Below are positions 41,588 through 47,631 of a stretch of DNA of 47,631 bases, in pieces. The translations under genes were made by a program, and so were the position numbers. A model generated the notes under the pieces. The model saw only the letters and a list, made by a program, of their open reading frames with translations, searched no databases and was not told the DNA's origin. The stretch is taken from assembly GCA_026706075.1 (NCBI GenBank), contig JAPOZM010000110.1, forward strand, positions 1-47,631. The letters run 5' to 3'. Source of the DNA: Gemmatimonadaceae bacterium. GTDB lineage: Bacteria > Latescibacterota > UBA2968 > UBA8231. The number at the start of each line of letters is the position of its first letter. The first letter of the stretch is position 1.

Positions 41588-42342
41588 GCGACGCCGACGC
41601 TCTTCAGGTGGCCCACGCAGCGGGCGACCTTGGCCGCCAGGTCGTCCGGGTCCCGGCGATCGAAGACGGGGCCCTCCAGCTCCATGGTGCAGGCCGACCC
41701 GTACCCGGCCTGGCCGAGGACCTCGTAGACCCTGGCGAAGTCGACGACCCCCTCGCCGAAGACCGGGAAGTCGTGGTCGTGGTAGGCGCCGCTGGTCTCC
41801 TTCAGATGCACGCCGCGCACGTGGGAGACGCAGCGGCGCAGCTGATCCACGGTGTCGATGCCGTGGTTGTAGTAGTACACGTTGGCCGTGTCGTAGTTGA
41901 CGCCCACCCACGGGTGGCCGACGGCGGCCATGGTCGCCTCCATGCGGTCGGCGTTCGTGCACAGCTCCGGGTGCGTCTCCAGGGCCAGGAAGACCCCGTG
42001 GGGGCCGACGGCGTCGCCCAGCCTGCGCAGCCGGTCGCCGGCCTCGGCCAGGGACATGCCCCCGCCCCCGGCGCTGGCGAACAGGTAATCGGCCCCCAGG
42101 TCGGCGGCCACCGACGCCTGGACCGCCATCCGCTCCGGCAGGCCGTCGTCCTCCAGCGGACAGAGCACGCTCAGGGAGGTCACGCGCAGGCCGTGCGGCT
42201 CCAGCGCCGTCGACGCCGCCGGCGCCGTCAGGCCGTCGCTCCAGACCATCTCGATGCCCTGCACGCCGGTCTCGGCGATGCGGGCCCAGGGAAGGCTCGG
42301 GTGCTCCAGGGTCCCGGCGCGGTAGGACAGCGGGTTGCTCAC
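41584..42342 (-). CDS. Sugar phosphate isomerase/epimerase-like TIM-barrel protein (AP endonuclease-2 family)
   Basis: The protein has about 252 residues and starts at a GTG after a strong GGAGGGAG. It has the xylose-isomerase-like barrel with metal-site candidates in LALETHPELC, GVNYDTANVYYYNHG, HLKETSGAYHDHDF and CTMELEG. Family members include hydroxypyruvate, D-psicose and inosose isomerases or dehydratases, and the specificity is unknown. It is the first gene of the seven-gene array, so the promoter should lie in 42343-42522. Confidence 0.88.
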   Translation of the reverse strand: MSNPLSYRAGTLEHPSLPWARIAETGVQGIEMVWSDGLTAPAASTALEPHGLRVTSLSVLCPLEDDGLPERMAVQASVAADLGADYLFASAGGGGMSLAEAGDRLRRLGDAVGPHGVFLALETHPELCTNADRMEATMAAVGHPWVGVNYDTANVYYYNHGIDTVDQLRRCVSHVRGVHLKETSGAYHDHDFPVFGEGVVDFARVYEVLGQAGYGSACTMELEGPVFDRRDPDDLAAKVARCVGHLKSVGVA

Positions 42343-42522
42343 GGATCTCCCTCCCTCTCTTCGCGCGGACCGGGATCCGGGCCGGCGGCAGCAAAGAAGC
42401 GTCCCCGCCCGTCAGCCCACAACCCGATGCTTGCCGTCGCCGGGACCGCCGGGTTTCCTTTGCCGATGGCCGTCGCCCCGATGGCGCCGCCCGTCCCGTC
42501 CCCCGGACCCGAAGGAACCCCG
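42343..42522. other. Divergent intergenic region between the seven-gene array and a PhyH gene
   Basis: The 180-base gap holds ribosome sites for both divergent genes but no clear promoter. A GG-N10-GC arrangement on the minus strand (42390-42405) resembles a sigma-54 site only at its -12 half. Regulation of the array cannot be read from the sequence. Confidence 0.4.
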
Positions 42523-43263
42523 ATGAGCACTCTCGACCCCGGACAGATCGACCTCTTCAAGCGCCAGGGATTCCTCGTCCTCAAAGGGCTGGTCGACCCC
42601 GAGACGCTCTCCGCCTGGCGCGACCAGTTCTGGTCCCACGTCGGCGCCGACCGCGGCGACCCGGGCACCTGGCCCGAGGACTACGTGATCGAGGGCTTCT
42701 CCGTCGACCCGCCCCTCGGGCAGCTGCCCCCCATGCAAACGATCATCGAGCAGCTCGGCGGCGGCATGTTCGGGGGCGGCGGCGGGTCGATGCTGGTGAA
42801 GTGGCCGGGCCCCGACGACGCGGCCTGGCAGATGCCGGCCTCCGGCCACATCGACGGCTACGGCCCGGGCGGCTGGAGCGGCGGCTTCATGCTCGGCGCC
42901 ACCACCTACATGGACGACGTCGAGCCCGGCGGTGGCAGCTTCATCTACTGGCCCCGCAGCCACGGGCCGGTGCAGGCCTACTTCCGGGAGCACCCGGAGC
43001 AGATCGACGGCAGCTTCCGGGACCGCGACGACTGGGAGGAGCGGCAGTGGGGGCTGTTCTCGGACGAGTCCCCCGACCCGCCCGCCGAGTTCACCGCCAG
43101 GGCCGGCGACGTCATCCTCTGGCACTGCTTCCTCTGTCACACGGGGTCGGCGAACGTGAGCGCCCGCCCGAGGCTGGGCGTCTTCGCCCGCTGGCACCGG
43201 ACCGACCGGGAGGAGATGAAGTACGACGTGCCCGAGGACCTGTGGAAGTACTGGGCGGTCTGA
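42523..43263 (+). CDS. Phytanoyl-CoA dioxygenase (PhyH) family protein
   Basis: The protein has about 246 residues. The iron-binding HxD is present in ASGHIDGYG, and the distal His and 2-oxoglutarate-binding Arg in CHTGSANVSARPRLGVFAR. The substrate face includes TYMDDVEPGGGSFIYWPRSH. It should be an Fe(II)/2-oxoglutarate oxygenase hydroxylating an unknown compound. The ATG at 42523 follows GAAGGAA by 5 nt; the much longer open frame upstream is shadow of the isomerase gene. It converges with the next PhyH gene across 13 nt. Confidence 0.92.
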   Translation: MSTLDPGQIDLFKRQGFLVLKGLVDPETLSAWRDQFWSHVGADRGDPGTWPEDYVIEGFSVDPPLGQLPPMQTIIEQLGGGMFGGGGGSMLVKWPGPDDAAWQMPASGHIDGYGPGGWSGGFMLGATTYMDDVEPGGGSFIYWPRSHGPVQAYFREHPEQIDGSFRDRDDWEERQWGLFSDESPDPPAEFTARAGDVILWHCFLCHTGSANVSARPRLGVFARWHRTDREEMKYDVPEDLWKYWAV

Positions 43264-43276
43264 GCCGCCGCCCGGA

Positions 43277-44059
43277 TCAGGCCGCCAGGGCGCCCTCTCC
43301 GAAGACGACCGGATAGACGGCGCCGCTGGTGCACACGGTGGCCGCCTCCATGTAGCAGACGCTGAAGGCGCGCCTCGACTGGCGGGTGCGGTTCACCCCC
43401 GAGGAGTGCAGCAGGTGGTTGTGCAGCAGCGCCACCTGCCCGGCCTCCATCTCCAGGTGCTCGATGTCCGCACGGGCGGCGATCCCGGCCGCCATCTCCT
43501 CGCTGAGGAACCCGGAGCCCTGCTCGGGGTTGAGCAGCCGTTGGTGCGAGCCGGGCACGATCTGCACGCAGCCGTTCTCCGGAGTCGCCGGATCGAGCGC
43601 CGTCCACACCGTGACCAGGGGGTCCCGGTCGAGGGCCGTCCACCGGTCCTGGTGCCAGATCAGGTGCGACCCGAGGCCGGAGGGCTTGTTCATGAACATG
43701 GCGCGGTAGCAGGCGACCGCCGTCTCGTCACCGTAGGTCCTCTCGCAGATGTGGCGGAACAACGGTTTCTGCAGGTAGGCGAGGAACAACGGATCGATCT
43801 CGAGATTCTCGATCTTGCGATAGGCCAGGGTGGCTCCCTTGTGGCCCTTCGACTGCGGACCGGGCCTCGAGTCGGGGCCGTCCGAGCGGTCCAGCTGCAT
43901 CATGACCTCGTCGTAGTCGATCTCCGCCGTGCCCAGCATGATCTCGTCGATGCGCCGCTGCAGGCCGGCGATCTCGCTGACCTCGGCCCGGCCCAGGCGC
44001 AGGTACCCCCGCTCCTGGAAGTCGCTCCACTGTCGGTCGGCGATGCGGTCGGCGAGCAT
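43277..44059 (-). CDS. Phytanoyl-CoA dioxygenase (PhyH) family protein
   Basis: The protein has about 260 residues with a canonical PhyH centre. HQD sits in LIWHQDRW, followed by NGCVQIVPGSHQR, the distal His in HNHLLHSSGVNRT, and an Arg nearby. The second ATG (44059) is preferred because CGGAGG lies 6 nt before it, while the ATG at 44065 touches the ribosome site. The 65-nt gap to the next gene upstream allows co-transcription with that PhyH gene. The substrate is unknown. Confidence 0.92.
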   Translation of the reverse strand: MLADRIADRQWSDFQERGYLRLGRAEVSEIAGLQRRIDEIMLGTAEIDYDEVMMQLDRSDGPDSRPGPQSKGHKGATLAYRKIENLEIDPLFLAYLQKPLFRHICERTYGDETAVACYRAMFMNKPSGLGSHLIWHQDRWTALDRDPLVTVWTALDPATPENGCVQIVPGSHQRLLNPEQGSGFLSEEMAAGIAARADIEHLEMEAGQVALLHNHLLHSSGVNRTRQSRRAFSVCYMEAATVCTSGAVYPVVFGEGALAA

Positions 44060-44130
44060 GGTCATCCTCCGTCGGCTCAGGCCTTGGCCCGAGAGGGGCG
44101 CGAGCCTCCGAAATCTTAGGCGCCCCGGGG

Positions 44131-44979
44131 TCAGCGCGCCTCCGGCCCCTGGACCAGCTTGCCGTCGTCGCCGAGGACAGGCCGATCCAGCCGCGAGTGG
44201 TACGGAGGCTCGAGGACGGCCCGCTGCTCGGGGGTCATGCCGGCCAGCATCTCCTCGGGCCAGGGGTTGTAGCCGGTGGCGTAGGCCAGGTTTCCCGGCG
44301 ACATGCGGAAGAGCACGCTGCGGCGGTCGTGGTCCGCCGTCCAGGGCAGGGTGCCGTGGGTCACCGCCTCGGTGAAGATCACCACGTCACCCGCCTTGCA
44401 CGCGACCTGGCGCACGATCTCCCGGTGCGCCAGCCACTTCCTCACCTCCTGCGGGCAGGCGTAGTTGCCCTTGTGGCTTCCCGGGATCAGGCACAGGCCG
44501 CCGTCTCCCGGGTTGCAGTCGGTCAGCTGCCAGGCGGCCACGGTCAGGCCGTTGTGCATCCGGCCGTCCTGGAAGTGGTAGTACTGATGGCGGTCGAAGC
44601 CGGGGCCCGAGGATCCGTGGAGCAGGTGGCCCTCGGCGCCCTTGCGCATGGAGATCAGGCCGCCGTTGTGGTCGAGGCGCCACCCGGGCCCGAGGACGAC
44701 GTTCAGGCAGGCGACGACGCGGGGGTGGACGAGCATCTCCCGGAAGGGGTCGCACCACGGCTTCTCCCAGCCCAGGAGCCCGCCCAGGTCGCCGCGCCCC
44801 GTGACCCCCTTCAGGGCGGCGGAGTCACCGGACAGGGAGAGCTCGCCGGTGCGCTCGCGGATGAGAGCCGCGTGCCGGTCGACGGCCTCGTTGGCCCGGG
44901 CCACCTCGGCCTCGGACAGCACCCCCTCGAGGACGATGTAACCCTGCAGGTCGAAGAGGTACTTCTCGATCTCCTTCAT
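44131..44979 (-). CDS. PhyH-like protein lacking the canonical HxD
   Basis: The 282-residue protein has the PhyH N-terminal helix (YLFDLQGYIVLEGVLSEAEV) and LTDCNPGDGGLCLIPGSHKG. The distal segment FTEAVTHGTLPWTADHDRRS supplies His and Arg. Where the HxD should be, the sequence reads YYHFQDGRMHNGL, so the metal site is shifted or changed. A GAGGAG before the ATG supports the start. It could use HFQD in a modified way or be a non-enzymatic member. Confidence 0.85.
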   Translation of the reverse strand: MKEIEKYLFDLQGYIVLEGVLSEAEVARANEAVDRHAALIRERTGELSLSGDSAALKGVTGRGDLGGLLGWEKPWCDPFREMLVHPRVVACLNVVLGPGWRLDHNGGLISMRKGAEGHLLHGSSGPGFDRHQYYHFQDGRMHNGLTVAAWQLTDCNPGDGGLCLIPGSHKGNYACPQEVRKWLAHREIVRQVACKAGDVVIFTEAVTHGTLPWTADHDRRSVLFRMSPGNLAYATGYNPWPEEMLAGMTPEQRAVLEPPYHSRLDRPVLGDDGKLVQGPEAR

Positions 44980-45103
44980 GGTCTCCTCGATTCGGCGATG
45001 GCCGGCCCGGCCTTGAGCCCGCCCTTCCCCGTGCGTACGATGCCCGGCAGCACCCCGGATCTACAGGACCTGCCGGCGCGCACAACCCGTAGAGCTCTTC
45101 CCC

Positions 45104-45988
45104 ATGATTCCCATCATCGACACCCACCAGCACCTGTGGGACCTGTCCCGCTTCCGGCTTCCCTGGCTCGACGAGGTGGAGCCCCTGAACCGCAGCTTCC
45201 TGCCCGCCGACTACGCGGCCGCCGCCGAGGGCTGCGCCGTGGAGCGGACCGTCTACATGGAGGTCGACGTGGCGCCGGAGCAGATCGCCGCCGAGGTCGA
45301 CCACGTGGGGCGTCAGTGCGCCGACCCGGCCGACCCGATGGCCGCCGCCGTGGTCTCGGGCCGTCCGGCGGACCCGGGGTTCGCCGACTGGGTCGACCGT
45401 CTGCGGGACGAGCCCCACGTGCGCGGTGTGCGCCGGATCCTGCATGCCGACGCGCCCCCCGGGACCTGTCTGCGGGAAGCCTTCGTGAACGGCATGCGCC
45501 AGCTCGGCGACGCCGGCCTGAGCTTCGACCTCTGCATGCGGCCCGGGGAGCTGGCCGACGCGGCGACCCTCGCGGGGCGCTGCCCCGGGACCCTGCTCAT
45601 CCTCGACCACTGCGGCAACGCCGATCCCAACATCGTCGCCGGCGCCGCCGAGCCCGGGCAGGGCCCCTTCGCCCACACGGCCGGCCTGTGGCGGGACGGC
45701 ATCTCCGCCCTCGGGCAGCGGCCCAACGTCGTCTGCAAGATCTCCGGCATCGTCGCCCGGGTGACCGAGGGCTGGTCGGCCGACCTCCTGGCCCCGACCG
45801 TCGACCACTGCCTCGACGCCTTCCCCCCCGACCGCGTCGTCTTCGGCGGCGACTGGCCGGTCTGCACCCTGGGCGCCAGCCTGGGGGAGTGGGTCCGGGC
45901 CCTGCGCCGGATCATCGCCCCGCGCTCCGAGGAGGACCAGCGCGCCCTGCTCCACGGCAACGCCGCGCGGCTCTACCGGCTGGACTGA
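45104..45988 (+). CDS. Amidohydrolase-2 family lactonase-like protein
   Basis: The 294-residue protein has the HxH motif of the family in IIDTHQHLWDL, LILDHCGNADPN, and FGGDWPVCTLG with the conserved Asp. The pattern is that of L-fuconolactonase and related sugar lactonases. It would open a lactone made by a sugar dehydrogenase, and a Gfo/Idh/MocA oxidoreductase is encoded next to it, convergent. No convincing promoter was seen in the 124-base gap upstream. Confidence 0.9.
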   Translation: MIPIIDTHQHLWDLSRFRLPWLDEVEPLNRSFLPADYAAAAEGCAVERTVYMEVDVAPEQIAAEVDHVGRQCADPADPMAAAVVSGRPADPGFADWVDRLRDEPHVRGVRRILHADAPPGTCLREAFVNGMRQLGDAGLSFDLCMRPGELADAATLAGRCPGTLLILDHCGNADPNIVAGAAEPGQGPFAHTAGLWRDGISALGQRPNVVCKISGIVARVTEGWSADLLAPTVDHCLDAFPPDRVVFGGDWPVCTLGASLGEWVRALRRIIAPRSEEDQRALLHGNAARLYRLD

Positions 45989-45992
45989 GGCC

Positions 45993-46985
45993 TCAGCGCT
46001 CCGCGGGGATCGTCACCGGCCGGTGGCCTTCCTGCTGGGACTGCAGGAATCCGGCGATCACCTGCACCACGCGCTGCGCATCCCGACCGGTCGAGGTCGG
46101 GGGACGCCCTTCGCGCACGGACCGCACCAGGCTCTGCATGCCGGCCTCGATCCCCGACACCGGCCACTCCGGGATCGGCAGGGGCTCGGCCTCCTCGCCG
46201 CGGAACAGCACCCCGTCTTCCGTGCCCGACATCAGCAGGCGGCCGGTGGAGCCGATCACCTCGGTGGTCGACTTCGGCCCCGGCGTCGTCTTCGAGCCGC
46301 CGGCGTAGAAGGCGCGGACCCCGTTGGCGAAGCGGATCATGCCGTAGGCGCCCGGCTCGGTGGCCGGGTCGTGGCCGCCGTCGCCACGGTACTCGGTGTA
46401 GTCCTCGTACCCGGTCTCCAGGTCGGCCAGGACCCACTCGGGGGCCGCGTCGGCGTACCAGCAGATGGCGTCGATGGAGTGGGTCCCGTTGCGGTAGAGC
46501 ATCGCCCGGCCGCCGCGCAGGGAGCCGACGATGTACTGCACCTCGCCGATCTCCCCGGCCTCGATCAGCTCCTTGGCGTGGGCCCACATCGGCATGAACC
46601 GCCGCGTGTGGTCGACGGACAGGACGGTGCTGTTCCGCTCGCAGGCCTCCAGCATGCGGGCCCCGTCCTCGACCGTGGTCGCCAGGGGCTTCTCGCAGAA
46701 GATGCCCTTCGCGCCGGCCTCGGCCGCATCGACGACCAGCTGGGCGTGGGCGTTGTCCCCCGTGGCCACGGAGACGATGTCCAGGGACTGCTCGTCGAGC
46801 ATGCGGCGGTGGCTGGTATAGCTCTTCAGCTCCGGCCAGGTCTCCTGGAAGCGCTGGCCGAACTCGTCCAGCTGGTCCGTGGACAGGTCGCAGGCCGCCA
46901 CCACCTCGGCGTCCTCGAGCCCGACGATGCCCTGGGCGTGCCGCACGCCGATGCCGCGGCAGCCGATCACTCCCACTCGGTCCAT
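45993..46985 (-). CDS. Gfo/Idh/MocA-family oxidoreductase
   Basis: The 330-residue protein has the Rossmann motif VGVIGCRGIG, the family box FCEKPLATT and the catalytic NGTHSIDAICW. It is distinct from the two members at 32353-34486. GGAGAG precedes the ATG. It lies in the same direction as the CocE-like gene upstream, 28 nt away, so the two may be co-transcribed. A sugar or cyclitol dehydrogenase role is likely, the substrate unknown. Confidence 0.93.
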   Translation of the reverse strand: MDRVGVIGCRGIGVRHAQGIVGLEDAEVVAACDLSTDQLDEFGQRFQETWPELKSYTSHRRMLDEQSLDIVSVATGDNAHAQLVVDAAEAGAKGIFCEKPLATTVEDGARMLEACERNSTVLSVDHTRRFMPMWAHAKELIEAGEIGEVQYIVGSLRGGRAMLYRNGTHSIDAICWYADAAPEWVLADLETGYEDYTEYRGDGGHDPATEPGAYGMIRFANGVRAFYAGGSKTTPGPKSTTEVIGSTGRLLMSGTEDGVLFRGEEAEPLPIPEWPVSGIEAGMQSLVRSVREGRPPTSTGRDAQRVVQVIAGFLQSQQEGHRPVTIPAER

Positions 46986-47013
46986 CCGTCTCTCCTCTTC
47001 GTTGGGGTTGCTC

Positions 47014-47631
47014 TCAGCGCGGCGGCGCCACTGGCAGGCGCAGCCGGCTCGGCCAGGCCCGGCAGTGATGCACGGTCTGGTGCGCCCGCCGCAGCTCCGC
47101 GTCCATGCCGTAGGGGTTGCCCGTGTTGGGGTTGCGGTCGAAGCGGGGGAAGTTGCTCGACGAGACCTCCAGGCGGATGCGGTGCCCCCGCCGGAAGACG
47201 TTGGCCGTCACCCCGACCTCGATCCGGTACTCGTACACCTTCCCCGGCTCCAGCATCGCCTCGCGCTCGCGGCTCTCCCGGTAGCGCCCCCGCCGGATTC
47301 CGTCGCACAGGTTCATGGCGTATCCGCTCGGGGAGACGTCGACCAGCTTGGCCGTGAAGTCCGTGTCCGGTCCGTCGGTGGCCGCGTAGAGCACCGCCTC
47401 CACCGGCCCGATCACCTCCAGGTCCTCCTCCAGCACCGGGCTCGAGTAGACGAGCACGTCCCCCCGCATCTCCACGGGCCGCTGATCGTGGGGTCCCCAG
47501 GGCACGATGTGGGGCGAGCAGCAGTTGTTGCCGCCCAGGGTCTGCACCGGGTGGTCGGGGTCGTAGACGAACCCGTCCGCCGGCTCCTCCCCCGGCGCCT
47601 CACGGGCCAGTGCGCCGTCGCCGAGGACCGA
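47014..47631 (-). CDS. CocE/NonD-type hydrolase, C-terminal part only
   Basis: About 205 residues are visible, and the frame is open at the right edge of the window. The sequence matches the C-terminal beta-sandwich (X-Pro dipeptidyl-peptidase C-terminal domain) of CocE/NonD hydrolases, with YSSPVLEEDLEVIGPVEAVL, TDFTAKLVDVSPSGYAMNLC and RIRLEVSSSNFPRFDRNPNT. The missing N-terminal part would hold the alpha/beta-hydrolase domain and its catalytic Ser. Such enzymes cleave acyl esters or Xaa-Pro peptides. Confidence 0.88.
   Translation of the reverse strand, partial: SVLGDGALAREAPGEEPADGFVYDPDHPVQTLGGNNCCSPHIVPWGPHDQRPVEMRGDVLVYSSPVLEEDLEVIGPVEAVLYAATDGPDTDFTAKLVDVSPSGYAMNLCDGIRRGRYRESREREAMLEPGKVYEYRIEVGVTANVFRRGHRIRLEVSSSNFPRFDRNPNTGNPYGMDAELRRAHQTVHHCRAWPSRLRLPVAPPR

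Noticed and set aside
42390..42405. Possible sigma-54 promoter before the seven-gene array
   Set aside because: GG-N10-GC spacing and a TTTGCT -12 element are present, but the -24 half (GGACG) does not match TGGCAC.

Overview
The window is very GC-rich, tightly packed bacterial DNA. It carries a complete-looking central block of the futalosine menaquinone pathway, a TolC-type outer-membrane channel, an LpxH-like phosphoesterase, an NtrC-type two-component system with a sigma-54 promoter, and a second half rich in PhyH-type dioxygenases, M81 (MlrC) proteins, Gfo/Idh/MocA oxidoreductases and amidohydrolases. This points to a Gram-negative bacterium. The mixture of families and the short RpoD-like sigma factor resemble uncultured lineages around the FCB group (for example Latescibacterota), but this placement is inference only. 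No tRNA, rRNA, CRISPR array, insertion sequence or phage gene was recognised.

Layout. (1) 1-963: the end of a DUF4143 ATPase, running off the left edge. (2) 1037-5360, minus strand: histidine kinase, sigma-54 activator, then an intergenic region with a near-consensus sigma-54 promoter that reads into a PTS EIIA-like gene and an RpoD-family sigma factor, closed by a hairpin terminator. (3) 5401-12721, plus strand: ubiE/menG, mqnE, mqnC, mqnA, a ubiA-type prenyltransferase (mqnP), an unexpected YjhG/YagF-type xylonate dehydratase, and ubiX. The last six genes are chained by five successive 4-nt overlaps. (4) 12986-24287, mixed strands: a GH113-like secreted hydrolase, an rRNA m5C methyltransferase, a metallophosphoesterase, a large M23 peptidase-like protein, Mrp, a HEAT-repeat lipoprotein, a UVR-domain protein, a six-cysteine DksA-like protein, a TolC homologue and a nucleotide-sugar epimerase. 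(5) 24329-29662: PIG-L deacetylase, SGNH hydrolase, amidohydrolase, PhyH-like protein, a cold-shock protein with a long leader and strong terminator, and hemF. (6) 29749-34486, plus strand: UxuA-like protein, M81 protein and two Gfo/Idh/MocA oxidoreductases. (7) 42342-34498, minus strand: a seven-gene array in which every junction is a 4-nt overlap (sugar isomerase, sulfatase, enolase-superfamily protein, beta-propeller, amidohydrolase, YciH/SUI1, M81). (8) 42523-47631: three PhyH proteins, an amidohydrolase, a Gfo/Idh/MocA oxidoreductase and the end of a CocE/NonD-type hydrolase.

How the parts may work together. The kinase and activator would switch on the sigma-54 promoter, and so an EIIA-like protein and a second sigma factor, which is a two-step sigma cascade. 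The mqn block makes menaquinone, whose prenylated naphthoate would be decarboxylated by a UbiD-type enzyme that needs the UbiX product; the UbiD partner and MqnB/MqnD are not in the window. The right half looks like a carbohydrate or uronate/sulfated-compound catabolic island. The seven-gene coupled array, with a translation-factor-like YciH in its middle, is the best candidate for an undescribed system.
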